Positions 19,942 to 28,313 of a stretch of DNA of 64,000 bases are shown here, in pieces. Origin of the DNA: Bacillus sp. FSL H8-0547 (GTDB lineage Bacteria; Bacillota; Bacilli; Bacillales; Bacillaceae); NCBI GenBank assembly GCA_038002745.1, contig JBBODD010000001.1, forward strand, positions 744,001 through 808,000. The letters are read 5' to 3'. Each line of letters begins with the position of its first letter. The stretch's first letter is position 1. The position numbers and the translations under genes were made by a program. The notes beneath the pieces are model-generated. The model worked only from the letters and a program-made list of their open reading frames with translations. It had not been told where the DNA came from and did no database searches.

Positions 19942-19971
19942 GGTGCCCCGGTGTATGGGGTGCTTTTTTTT
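19942..19971 (+). terminator. Intrinsic terminator of the neopullulanase gene
   Basis: GGTGCCCC, loop, GGGGTGC with two wobble pairs and eight T. Confidence 0.75.
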
Positions 19972-20161
19972 GGTTCTTTCACGATGGAACTGTTTTGATG
20001 GAGGGGCTTATCCTTCTGATTATTGACCGTTCACGACGGACTAGTGCTGTTGAAAGGTCATATCTTTCCTCCTTTTTGACCCGCCAATCAAATGTCCTCC
20101 AACCTGCAGGTTTCGTACCAGAAATTTCCAAAACCCATCCACTCTGTCCCCATAAAAACCA

Positions 20162-20196
20162 CAAAAAAACACGCCAGAAAAAATTTTCTGACGTGT
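20162..20196 (-). terminator. Intrinsic terminator of the ferredoxin gene
   Basis: On the minus strand a 12-13 bp stem with one mismatch (ACACG..CAGAAAA arms) followed by seven T. Confidence 0.8.
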
Positions 20197-20208
20197 TACT
20201 ATCCGGTT

Positions 20209-20529
20209 TCATTCCTCAGGCCTTGGCCCCGCATCAATGCCCCTGCTTTCAACCGTCATAATCGGCCTGCAGGTGACATCGCCGTTTACGCGGATCTGGC
20301 AGGATAGGCGCAGATGATCCTCTACTCCCTTTTCAGCGAACGCGTTTCGTTCTGTGTTAGTTAAATCTTCAAAATCACCTTCAAGAATTTCCACGCGGCA
20401 GCTTGTGCATTTCGCTTTCCCGCCGCAGCGGTGGAGAATGTTGACTCCATTATCTTCAAGTGCTAAAACAAGTTTTTTTCCCATTTCTGTTTCAAATGAG
20501 CCGTGGCCCGGCACGTTAATTGTCGGCAT
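20209..20529 (-). CDS. 2Fe-2S plant-type ferredoxin
   Basis: A small electron carrier, 106 residues. Cluster ligands Cys35, Cys41, Cys44 and Cys77 (C-x5-C-x2-C-x32-C) give the plant-type pattern; a further Cys87 is present. The ATG at 20529 is chosen because GGAGGAATAAAA precedes it and homologues begin at this point; a longer frame to 20616 has no such support. The electron partner is not evident from the neighbours. The 52-bp hairpin array begins only 50 bp upstream of this start codon, so it probably lies in or near the promoter or leader. Confidence 0.88.
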   Translation of the reverse strand: MPTINVPGHGSFETEMGKKLVLALEDNGVNILHRCGGKAKCTSCRVEILEGDFEDLTNTERNAFAEKGVEDHLRLSCQIRVNGDVTCRPIMTVESRGIDAGPRPEE

Positions 20530-20578
20530 TTTTATTCCTCCATTGGTTTCTGGTTTAATGTTACTTATTACTTGAATT

Positions 20579-21306
20579 GGAACCATCAAGCTGCAGATTT
20601 TCTGTCTTGATGGCACTTATCTACGGGATTGGAACCATCAAGACCCGGATTTTCCGGCTTGGTGGCACTTATCTACGGGATTGGAACCATCAAGACCCGG
20701 ATTTTCCGGCTTGGTGGCACTTATCTCCGAGTTTGGAACCATCAAGCCAGCGATTTTCTGTTTTGACGGCACTTATATCCGAGTTCGGAACCATCAAGCT
20801 GCAGATTTTCTGTCTTGATGGCACTTATCTCCGGGATTGGAACCATCAAGACCCGGATTTTCTGTCTTGATGGCACTTATCTACGAGATTGGAACCATCG
20901 AGACCCGGATTTTCCGGCTTGGTGGCACTTATCTACGGGATTGGAACCATCAAGACCCGGATTTTCCGGCTTGGTGGCACTTATCTCCGAGATCAGGACC
21001 ATCAAGCCAGCGTTTTTCCCGTTTGATGGCACTTATCTCCAAGTTCAGGACCATCAAGCCAGCGATTTTCCCGTTTGATGGCCTTTATCTCCGAGTTCGG
21101 AACCATCAAGCTACCGCTTTTCTGTTTTGATGGCACTTATCTCCAAGTTGAGAACCATCAAGCCAGCAATTTTCTCGTTTGACGGCACTTATCTCCGAGT
21201 TCGGAACCATCAAGCTACCGGTTTTCTGTTTTGACGGCACTTATCTCCAGGATCGCAACCATCAAACACATGATTTTCCGCCCTGAAGGCACTTACCCCC
21301 AAGACC
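20579..21306 (-). repeat. 52-bp tandem hairpin array A, 14 units
   Basis: Fourteen units, each starting at GGAACCATCAAG or a variant, occur at strict 52-bp steps from 20579 to 21255, followed by a decayed fifteenth at 21307. On the minus strand the core is GTGCCATCAAAAC, then GAAAATCG, then GCTTGATGG. CCATCAA and TTGATGG form a hairpin. No insertions or deletions break the period. Sequence variants are distributed along the array. It fills the gene-free gap between yisR and the ferredoxin gene. Array B at 43303 is a related element. Confidence 0.93.
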
Positions 21307-21355
21307 ATAACTTCAGTACCATCCTGACCTATTATCGGTCTTATTCATACATGTT

Positions 21356-22219
21356 TTATTTTTTCCTTGATACTATCTTTCGATATTCAAGTGGTGAAAC
21401 TCCTTCCAGCCGCTTAAATATTTTTGTGAAGTAGGCGGGATCCTGTATGCCGGACTCTTTTGCAATGAATGAAATTTTATCGTCAGTAGTAGACAGAAGA
21501 CGCTTCGCCTGTTCCATCCGGTACTGAGTTAAGTACTGTACGGGTGTGACCCCCATTGTTTTCTGCATGCATCTTGTGATGTAGTCGGGATGAAAGTGAA
21601 GTTCCTTTGCAACGTCCTCCATCTTCTTCTCTTCTTTGTAATGTTTCCTAATATAACGCAGCGTGTCTTCTACTACTTTTTCAGCTGCACTTGAAATTTT
21701 CAGTGATTCTTTTTGGAGATGAAGAATGATTTCCTGAAAATAAATCTGCTGCCTCAGCGGAAAATCAGGGGTCTGATGATCCAGACGTGTAAGATTCTCA
21801 AAAATCTTTTCAACAAAATCACGGTGGAGGCACTCTCCGAAAGCCGGAAGTTTAAAATGAAATTGGGGCGGAACGACAAAGTCCCCGTCTCGCGTCTGAA
21901 TCTCTGCCCAGTTTTCATACCCCTCCCTGTACAGTGAAAATTCACCCTCCATTTTGAAATGACACCAAAAAACTCTTGTATCTTCTCTGCAGCTTTTATG
22001 TCCGTAGTGTTCAAAGCCTGGAGTTAAGATGATGAACTGGCCGTCTTTTATTGTAAATGGCTCGCTGTTTTCCGTTATGTAAAGCTCTCCCGACTGGACG
22101 TAGATCAGATCAAAGACGGTAAAAATGCGCTTAAAGTGCTTGGATCCCTTTTTAAAAATAGCATCTCCGCCTTTTATAAAAGTTGGAAATGGAGGAATGT
22201 CAAAACCGATGTAGGACAT
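21356..22219 (-). CDS. yisR: AraC-family transcriptional regulator YisR
   Basis: 287 residues with the ATG at 22219, the length I recall for B. subtilis YisR. A TTG at 22252 would add 11 residues without an RBS. The N-terminal cupin-like sensing domain is about 1-150. The C-terminal pair of AraC helix-turn-helices is about 185-285 (MEDVAKELHFHPDYITRCMQ, then ISFIAKESGIQDPAYFTKIF). It is divergent from the MATE transporter yisQ, as in B. subtilis, and may control it. Effector unknown. Confidence 0.88.
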   Translation of the reverse strand: MSYIGFDIPPFPTFIKGGDAIFKKGSKHFKRIFTVFDLIYVQSGELYITENSEPFTIKDGQFIILTPGFEHYGHKSCREDTRVFWCHFKMEGEFSLYREGYENWAEIQTRDGDFVVPPQFHFKLPAFGECLHRDFVEKIFENLTRLDHQTPDFPLRQQIYFQEIILHLQKESLKISSAAEKVVEDTLRYIRKHYKEEKKMEDVAKELHFHPDYITRCMQKTMGVTPVQYLTQYRMEQAKRLLSTTDDKISFIAKESGIQDPAYFTKIFKRLEGVSPLEYRKIVSRKK

Positions 22220-22341
22220 GGCGCTCTCTCTCTTCAGGTCGTATTTTTCCAAAAATGATCGAAATCATCTCTTTTTATTATAGAAGATCATCTGTAAACT
22301 AGTAATGATTTTACGTAAGTTTTTGGGAAGGAGGATGTTTT

Positions 22342-23703
22342 TTGCCTCAAGTAAAGAAAGATCGAAAATTGACATTATTTGCTCTTACCTGGCCTATTTT
22401 TATTGAGCTGTTTCTTCACATGCTGATGGGAAATGCCGACACCCTGATGCTCAGCCAGTATTCGGATAACTCTGTTGCAGCTGTAGGAGTGGCGAATCAG
22501 ATTCTGAACATTTTAATCGTCATGTTCGGCTTTATCGCAACAGGAACGATTGTTCTGATTACGCAGAACGTCGGTGCCGGCAACAGCAGAAGCGCCCTTG
22601 AAATTTCGCAGGTATCCATTGCAGCCAATCTGGTTCTTGGCCTGATTATCGGTGCAGCGGTCATTGCTTTCAGCGAAAACATGCTCATGATGATGAATAT
22701 CCCCCCTGCCCTGATGGCAGAAGCAGACTATTACTTAAAGATGGTCGGAGGGCTCTGTTTCCTTCAGGCGCTTATCATGACCATTGGAGCTGTCCTTAAG
22801 AGCTACGGATTTACAAAGGATACGATGTATATCACAATCGGCATGAATATTCTTAATGTCATTGGAAATTATCTGTTTATTTTCGGACCATTCGGCATAC
22901 CGGTTCTTGGAGTGGAGGGGGTTGCCCTTTCGACTGTTGTCTCAAGGCTTGCGGGACTGATTGCGATTTCTTATCTCCTTGTAAAGCGGATTTCATTCCA
23001 GACGAAAGCGCTCGATGTTTTTAAACTGCCTGTTTCTCACCTGAAAAATCTGCTGAAGATCGGGGTGCCGTCCGCAGGTGAGCATCTTGCCTACAACGGA
23101 TCTCAAATCGTCATTACCATTTTTATTACCATGCTTGGAGCTGAAGCGCTGACAACAAAGGTTTATGCACAGAACCTGATGATGTTCATCTTCCTTTTCA
23201 GTCTCGCGATCAGCCAGGGAAATCAGATTATGATCGGACAGATGACAGGAGCTAAAGAATACAACCAGGCTTACGCCAGATGCATGAAGTCCCTCTATTG
23301 GGGTATCGGTACTTCTGCCGTCATCGCTGTGATATTCAGCATTTTTACCGACAGTCTGTTCGGCATCTTCACAGATAACACCGAGATTCTGCAGACAGGA
23401 GCTGTCCTTCTTCTCCTGACCATCATTCTTGAACCCGGCAGAGCATTTAATCTGATTATCATCAGTGCGCTTAGAGCGGCAGGAGATGTAAAGTTCCCGG
23501 TATATATGGGTATTTTGTCCATGTGGGGAATCAGCGTTCCGCTTGCCTATGTGCTTGGGATTCAGTTTGAACTTGGTCTTGCAGGCATCTGGATTGCGTT
23601 TATAGCGGATGAGTGGCTGAGAGGCATCCTCATGCTTATAAGATGGAAGTCCAGAGTCTGGATCAATAAAGGATTTGTTTTACATTCAAAAGCAGCAATC
23701 TGA
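22342..23703 (+). CDS. yisQ: MATE family multidrug/Na+ efflux transporter YisQ
   Basis: 453 residues with 12 predicted membrane helices in two repeated halves; exports organic substrates in exchange for Na+ or H+. The start is TTG, chosen because AAGGAGG lies 8 bases upstream. It begins LTWPIFIELFLHMLMGNADTLM, typical of MATE helix 1. It is divergent from yisR and ends in a strong terminator. The substrate is unknown. Confidence 0.9.
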   Translation: MPQVKKDRKLTLFALTWPIFIELFLHMLMGNADTLMLSQYSDNSVAAVGVANQILNILIVMFGFIATGTIVLITQNVGAGNSRSALEISQVSIAANLVLGLIIGAAVIAFSENMLMMMNIPPALMAEADYYLKMVGGLCFLQALIMTIGAVLKSYGFTKDTMYITIGMNILNVIGNYLFIFGPFGIPVLGVEGVALSTVVSRLAGLIAISYLLVKRISFQTKALDVFKLPVSHLKNLLKIGVPSAGEHLAYNGSQIVITIFITMLGAEALTTKVYAQNLMMFIFLFSLAISQGNQIMIGQMTGAKEYNQAYARCMKSLYWGIGTSAVIAVIFSIFTDSLFGIFTDNTEILQTGAVLLLLTIILEPGRAFNLIIISALRAAGDVKFPVYMGILSMWGISVPLAYVLGIQFELGLAGIWIAFIADEWLRGILMLIRWKSRVWINKGFVLHSKAAI

Positions 23704-23730
23704 CATCCGGCGATTCCGCCGGATGTTTTA
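23703..23730 (+). terminator. Intrinsic terminator of yisQ
   Basis: ACATCCGGCG, loop ATTC, CGCCGGATGT and a T-rich tail directly after the stop codon. Confidence 0.85.
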
Positions 23731-23874
23731 ATTTTCGCGTCAGCTTATGTGACGCAAGTTGTAACCGCTGTCAAAAATCACACAGGAAATTAGTCCTTAT
23801 TTTTTATTATAATTTTCAGAAAAATGCTTGCTTTCTGCATACTCTTGCCATATGATAATAAACATAACAACAGG

Positions 23875-23891
23875 TGTTATATTTCCTGACA
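23875..23891 (+). promoter_or_regulatory. TnrA/GlnR box of nrgA
   Basis: TGTTATATTTCCTGACA matches TGTNAN7TNACA exactly. It lies 48 bp before the nrgA start with a TATTAT -10 candidate at 23906. TnrA activates nrgA in B. subtilis under nitrogen limitation, and the same control is expected here. Confidence 0.8.
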
Positions 23892-23938
23892 TGAAAATCA
23901 GTCTTTATTATCTTTTATTAAAAGGAGTGTGTTGAGGA

Positions 23939-25222
23939 ATGGATGCTATCGTGCTAATGGATAATTTATGGGTCGTCATTGCGGGTATACTTGTTTTGCT
24001 CATGCAAGGAGGATTTATTCTTCTTGAAGCGGGATCTACCCGGATGAAAAACGCCGGTCATATTGCAGGGAAGACGATTTTTACAGTTGGAATTGCCTCT
24101 CTTGTGTTCTGGGCAGTAGGGTACGGGTTCATTTACGGTGATGGCAACAAGTTTATCGGTCTTTCAAACTTCTTTTACGGAGATGCTTCTCCAGCAACTG
24201 ACGGGCTGACCACTTCCGTTGATTTCTTTTTCCAGCTCGCCTTTGCAGCAATTGCACTGACAATTGCCTTCGGAGGATTTGCAGAACGTGCTAAACTGTC
24301 TGCATATGTTATCTTCGCAGTCTTATTCTCTGCATTGATCTATCCGGTCGTTGCCCACTGGATTTGGGGAGCCGGCTGGCTTAAGGATTTAGGCAAGCAG
24401 GATTTCGCAGGATCCACAGTCGTTCATTTGACTGGTGCAATGGCGGCACTCGCTGCGACGATTGTCTTAAAGCCAAGACTCGGAAAATATGCAAAAGACG
24501 GTACGATGAATCAGCTTTTCGGCCATAACCAGGTATACACGGCTCTAGGCGTTTTAATCCTTTGGGTCGGCTGGTTCGGATTTAACGCAGGAAGCACATT
24601 CGGCGTATCAGACGGATTTTTTGGATATGTTGCTTTAAACACGCAGCTTGCAGCAGGTGCAGGTGCCATCGCAGCGATGATTGCCGTCCGGGTGATGACA
24701 GGCAAAGCTGATATTCCTACAACTTTAAACGGCGCTCTTGCCGGACTTGTAGCCATCACTGCCTCCTGTGCATTCGTGGCCCCGTGGGCAGCGGTTGTCA
24801 TCGGACTTGTCGCCGGAGTTCTTGTCTACTTCAGCATGAAGCTGTTTGATAAAGCGAAAATTGATGATCCGATTTTTGCCCTCTCTGTTCACGGTGCGGC
24901 AGGCGTCTGGGGTACATTATCCACCGGTTTCTTCGCTACTCCGGAGCTTGCTGAGCGAAACGGCGGACTTGCGGGACTGTTCTACGGAGGAGGCCTCACA
25001 CAGCTCGGCGTTCAGGCCATCGGCATTCTCTCATGTGCCGCGTATGCGTTCATCGTGTCTTACGTCATCCTCATTGTGATGAAAAAGGCAATGGGCACAA
25101 TCCGCGTGACAGAAGAAGAAGAAATGATCGGTCTTGATATGAGTGAACACGGCAGCTACGGCTATCCTGAATCGTTTGCTTCTGCAGAAGGAAGCAAGCC
25201 TGAGAAAAAAACAACAGCTTAA
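23939..25222 (+). CDS. nrgA: Ammonium transporter NrgA/AmtB
   Basis: Conducts ammonium/ammonia into the cell. 427 residues, 11 predicted membrane helices, N-terminus outside. Family landmarks are GGFAERAKLSAY, the pore histidine segments (VVAHWIWG and ALSVHGAAGVWGT) and a cytoplasmic C-terminal tail (RVTEEEEMIGLDMSEHG) that binds PII proteins. In B. subtilis it is followed by nrgB (glnK); here a terminator comes directly after and no PII gene is present. AAAGGAGTGTG precedes the ATG. Confidence 0.96.
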   Translation: MDAIVLMDNLWVVIAGILVLLMQGGFILLEAGSTRMKNAGHIAGKTIFTVGIASLVFWAVGYGFIYGDGNKFIGLSNFFYGDASPATDGLTTSVDFFFQLAFAAIALTIAFGGFAERAKLSAYVIFAVLFSALIYPVVAHWIWGAGWLKDLGKQDFAGSTVVHLTGAMAALAATIVLKPRLGKYAKDGTMNQLFGHNQVYTALGVLILWVGWFGFNAGSTFGVSDGFFGYVALNTQLAAGAGAIAAMIAVRVMTGKADIPTTLNGALAGLVAITASCAFVAPWAAVVIGLVAGVLVYFSMKLFDKAKIDDPIFALSVHGAAGVWGTLSTGFFATPELAERNGGLAGLFYGGGLTQLGVQAIGILSCAAYAFIVSYVILIVMKKAMGTIRVTEEEEMIGLDMSEHGSYGYPESFASAEGSKPEKKTTA

Positions 25223-25233
25223 CAGAGTGGTTT

Positions 25234-25260
25234 AGAGCGGTGTGATGCCGCTCTTTTTTT
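25234..25260 (+). terminator. Intrinsic terminator of nrgA
   Basis: GAGCGG, loop, CCGCTC and seven T. Confidence 0.85.
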
Positions 25261-25310
25261 GTGCTCAGCTTTCATCAGACGCCTCGTCCGCATGGCCAGA
25301 GCGCGTTTCC

Positions 25311-25339
25311 TTGTGCATTCCCCTGCGGTTTCTTATAAT
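25311..25339 (+). promoter_or_regulatory. Sigma-A promoter of the plus-strand carotenoid operon
   Basis: TTGTGC, 17 bp, TATAAT, ending 22 bp before the first start codon. The short leader leaves little room for regulation downstream. The 11-bp repeats seen before crtN are absent. Confidence 0.6.
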
Positions 25340-25361
25340 CAGAGTAGAGAGAGGTGCACAA

Positions 25362-26123
25362 ATGAAAATTGACCAGTCCATCTATTATTTTTTCCTTTTC
25401 TGGTATGCGTGCGGTGTTGTTCTTTTAAGCTTTGATATCCTTCCTCCCGCCCTGGAATGGGCAAATGTGGTGTTCCTGATAGCTGCAGGCTTGATTGGAG
25501 GCATTTATTTTGTCCGTTCGTACGGAACTTCAAAAGGACTTTCCATTTCTGCGATCATCGTTTTTTTCTCCATTTTTGCAGAGCACCTCGGCGTTGAGTA
25601 CGGTATTTTGTTTGGTGACTACTACTACACTCAGGATTTCGGCCCTAAACTGATCGGCGTTCCGATCGCAATCGGATTTGCATGGCTGATGGTGATCGCC
25701 TCGTCACATGCACTTGCCAAAGTGATCGCCTATAAGAAAAATGTGCTGATCTACGTTCTCACAGGCTCTTTGCTTGCGGTTCTGATGGATCTGATCATTG
25801 ATCCTGTAGCCTACGAGGTTAAAGAATACTGGGTATGGCAGGCAGAAAGTTTTTACTACAACATTCCCTTTTCAAATTTTGCAGGGTGGTTTATTGTCGC
25901 CTTCATTCTGCATGCTGTCATCTACTTTCTTGTACATAGCGAAATGAACGTGAGCGGCATCTGGCACAGCCGGATGGTCCTTGTTTTTATTCTGATGCAG
26001 GCCATGTTCATCCTTTTGGCTCTGATCAGCAAACTGTGGCTTGCTGTTTCCGCCACTATTGTGCTGACTGCTGCAGCGCTTGCGGTTTACTATTATTCTT
26101 TAAAGAGGTTCCCACATGATTGA
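25362..26123 (+). CDS. Carotenoid biosynthesis membrane protein (DUF422/CruF-like)
   Basis: 253 residues, seven or more hydrophobic helices. The conserved stretch FAEHLGVEYGILFGDYYYT and an Asp/Tyr-rich second motif (LIIDPVAYEVKEYWVWQAESFYYNIPFSNFAGW region) mark the carotenoid synthesis family that includes the hydratase CruF, which adds water to the psi-end of acyclic carotenoids. The ATG at 25362 is preferred over an upstream frame because GAGAGGTG precedes it and the promoter lies just upstream. Its stop overlaps the next gene by 8 bp. Hydroxylation would supply a site for glycosylation or acylation. Confidence 0.8.
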   Translation: MKIDQSIYYFFLFWYACGVVLLSFDILPPALEWANVVFLIAAGLIGGIYFVRSYGTSKGLSISAIIVFFSIFAEHLGVEYGILFGDYYYTQDFGPKLIGVPIAIGFAWLMVIASSHALAKVIAYKKNVLIYVLTGSLLAVLMDLIIDPVAYEVKEYWVWQAESFYYNIPFSNFAGWFIVAFILHAVIYFLVHSEMNVSGIWHSRMVLVFILMQAMFILLALISKLWLAVSATIVLTAAALAVYYYSLKRFPHD

Positions 26124-26775
26124 AGCCGCCAAAAAGCCTTACTTTGAAAAATTGTTTTTCCTTTATAACAGGCAGCTGTTTAAACGCCATTTTAACGGGA
26201 TTTACCTCGATGGGCCTGCAGAGCTGCCCAATCAGGCGATCATCTGCATGAATCACAGTTCGTGGTGGGACGGTCTTCTTCTTTTCCACTGCAATCAGGC
26301 AAAAATAAAGCACGATATCTACATCATGATGCACGAAAAAGGACTGAAGGAATTCCCCTTTTTCAGAAAGCTCGGCGCGTTTTCTGTTAACCGGGGGAAA
26401 CCGAAAGACATTGTGCTTTCTCTTCAGTATGCAGGCAGAAAACTGGATGAGGGCAAATCAGTCTGTCTTTTCCCGCAGGGGGATGAAATGCATCTCGAGA
26501 AGCGCCCTCTAGGCTTTTTGCCAGGGGCGGTTTCCCTGCTTGAGAAACACCCTCACATACCGGTTCTTCCCGTCATCTTTTACTATTCTTTTGGAGACCG
26601 GAAAAAGCAGGATCTTTTCGTCCGAATTTGTCCTCCTATTACATACAAGGAACTTACCGGGACCTCCCGTAAAGAAAAGAACCTTTGTTTTGAGGAACTG
26701 TTTACAAAAGAACTCGATTCCCTGAGACAGCAGGTCATTGAAAAGAACGTCAGCGGGTTTGAGAATGTGTTATAG
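26116..26775 (+). CDS. PlsC-like acyltransferase of the carotenoid operon
   Basis: 219 residues. The acyltransferase catalytic HX4D motif reads NHSSWWDG. The second motif is FPQGDEMH, with Gln in place of the usual Glu of FPEG. It overlaps the upstream gene by 8 bp and is followed 18 bp later by the crtP-like gene, so it is operonic with them. Acylation of a hydroxylated or glycosylated carotenoid is the likely role, by analogy with other Firmicutes pathways. A general glycerol-phosphate acyltransferase is less likely given the context. Confidence 0.8.
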   Translation: MIEAAKKPYFEKLFFLYNRQLFKRHFNGIYLDGPAELPNQAIICMNHSSWWDGLLLFHCNQAKIKHDIYIMMHEKGLKEFPFFRKLGAFSVNRGKPKDIVLSLQYAGRKLDEGKSVCLFPQGDEMHLEKRPLGFLPGAVSLLEKHPHIPVLPVIFYYSFGDRKKQDLFVRICPPITYKELTGTSRKEKNLCFEELFTKELDSLRQQVIEKNVSGFENVL

Positions 26776-26793
26776 AAGAAAGGACGTTTCCCT

Positions 26794-28272
26794 ATGAAAA
26801 AAGCAGTCGTCATCGGAGCCGGTCTTGGAGGGCTGTCTGCGGCCATTACTCTTGCAAGCGAAGGCTTTCACGTAGATGTCGTGGAGAAGAACAGGCATGC
26901 AGGCGGAAAGCTGATGCCTGTTTCTCTTTTAGACTATCATTTTGACTTTGGTCCAAATACGATTACCATGCCTCAGGTTTTTGACCGCGTCTTTTCAAAA
27001 GCAGGCATAAGGATGAGTGACGTTCTGAACATGAAAAAGCTTGATGTTCATACGCGCAACGTTTTTAGTGACGGAACGGTCTTTGATTTTACAAACAATA
27101 CCGCTGCCATGAAAGAACAGCTGAAGGAAATCGATCCGTTCGCCGCACAGCATTATGATGACTTTTTAAGAGAAATTACGAGGCTGTACAAACTGTCTGA
27201 AACGCACTTTTTCCCAAAGATGTTTCAGTCGTTTGCAGACTACCTTTCACCTTCTCTTGGAAGCGCGCTGCTGAAAGTCCGGCCGCTTGAATCCATGCAT
27301 CACTTTTTCGGCAGATATTTTAAAAACCCTGAGCTGCTCAAGGCGTTTGACCGGTATGCCACATACATCGGCTCCTCCCCGTATATCTCTCCTGCCACTT
27401 TTTCAATGATTGCTTATCTTGAACTTGTGCAGGGCGTTTATTACGTTGAAGGCGGGAATGTGAAAATTGCAGAAGGATTTAAAGCGGCTGCAGAAAAACT
27501 CGGGGTGCGGTTTCACTTTGGGTCGAAGGTGAACAGGCTCCAAGTCAAAGATAAGAAGGTGTCATCAGTTCTGCTTGAAGACGGACGATCTTTTCAAGCG
27601 GATGAAGTCATCATGAATGCCGACCTGCTTCAGGCGTATCCTGAACTTGTTGACGAGCAGCACCGTCCGGGATTTAAAGCTTCCAAGCGCGACAGCTACC
27701 AGCCGTCCATCTCTGCATTTGTCATTTTGGCCGGCCTGAAAAAAAGACATAGGGAGCTTTTGCACCATAATGTCTTTTTCTCTAAGGATTACAAAGAGGA
27801 ATTTAATGATCTGTTTTCTGAGCATCGGTACAGCGGTGAGCCGACCATCTACATCAGTAATTCCTCGTATACGGACAAAAGCGTATCCCCGTCGGGAGAT
27901 AACCTGTTCATTTTGGTCAATGCTCCGGCTCTTACAAAAGAGGGAGAGCTTGCTGCAGATGCAGAAGAATACAAGGAACGGATTTATGATATTCTGGAGG
28001 CAAAAGGACTCGAGATCCGAGGTCAGCTTGCATGTGAACAAGTCATAACTCCGCTTGAAATCGCAGACACGTTCGGAGCATACCGCGGAGCTCTTTACGG
28101 CATCTCAGCCAACAGAAAAATGGACGCCTTTCTCCGGCCTTCCAATTTTTCAAAAGACATCCGCAATCTTTCCTTCGTTGGCGGCAGCACCCATCCCGGA
28201 GGAGGTTCGCCCATGGTAACCCTGAGCGGTATGAACGTCGGGGAGGCTGTTGCTTCAAGGCACAGAAGCTAA
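26794..28272 (+). CDS. crtP: CrtN-family FAD amine oxidase, closest to CrtP (diaponeurosporene oxidase)
   Basis: 492 residues. The N-terminal dinucleotide fold is VVIGAGLGGLSAAI with EKNRHAGGK. Internal features shared with S. aureus CrtP are DFGPNTITMP, YIGSSPYISPA, YYVEGG and the end GGSTHPGGGSPMVTLSG. CrtP oxidises the terminal methyl of a C30 carotene toward aldehyde. Third gene of the plus-strand carotenoid operon. RBS AGAAAGGACG. A bidirectional terminator follows. A desaturase role cannot be excluded on sequence alone. Confidence 0.82.
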   Translation: MKKAVVIGAGLGGLSAAITLASEGFHVDVVEKNRHAGGKLMPVSLLDYHFDFGPNTITMPQVFDRVFSKAGIRMSDVLNMKKLDVHTRNVFSDGTVFDFTNNTAAMKEQLKEIDPFAAQHYDDFLREITRLYKLSETHFFPKMFQSFADYLSPSLGSALLKVRPLESMHHFFGRYFKNPELLKAFDRYATYIGSSPYISPATFSMIAYLELVQGVYYVEGGNVKIAEGFKAAAEKLGVRFHFGSKVNRLQVKDKKVSSVLLEDGRSFQADEVIMNADLLQAYPELVDEQHRPGFKASKRDSYQPSISAFVILAGLKKRHRELLHHNVFFSKDYKEEFNDLFSEHRYSGEPTIYISNSSYTDKSVSPSGDNLFILVNAPALTKEGELAADAEEYKERIYDILEAKGLEIRGQLACEQVITPLEIADTFGAYRGALYGISANRKMDAFLRPSNFSKDIRNLSFVGGSTHPGGGSPMVTLSGMNVGEAVASRHRS

Positions 28273-28307
28273 AAAACTGTTCCCTGAATGCGGGAAACAG
28301 TTTTTTT
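28271..28307. terminator. Bidirectional terminator between crtP and selO
   Basis: AAAAAACTGTTCCC, loop and GGGAAACAGTTTTTTT between convergent genes. Confidence 0.88.
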
Positions 28308-28313
28308 ATCATC

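Noticed and set aside
20577-21130. Long overlapping open frames through array A (all three plus-strand frames)
   Set aside because: 52 is not a multiple of three, so the same repeat rotates through the frames and keeps each open. The products are low-complexity permutations of one peptide with no consistent ribosome site.
23748-23770. TGTGACGCAAGTTGTAA as an additional TnrA box
   Set aside because: It lacks the TNACA half in the right position; the site at 23875 is an exact match.
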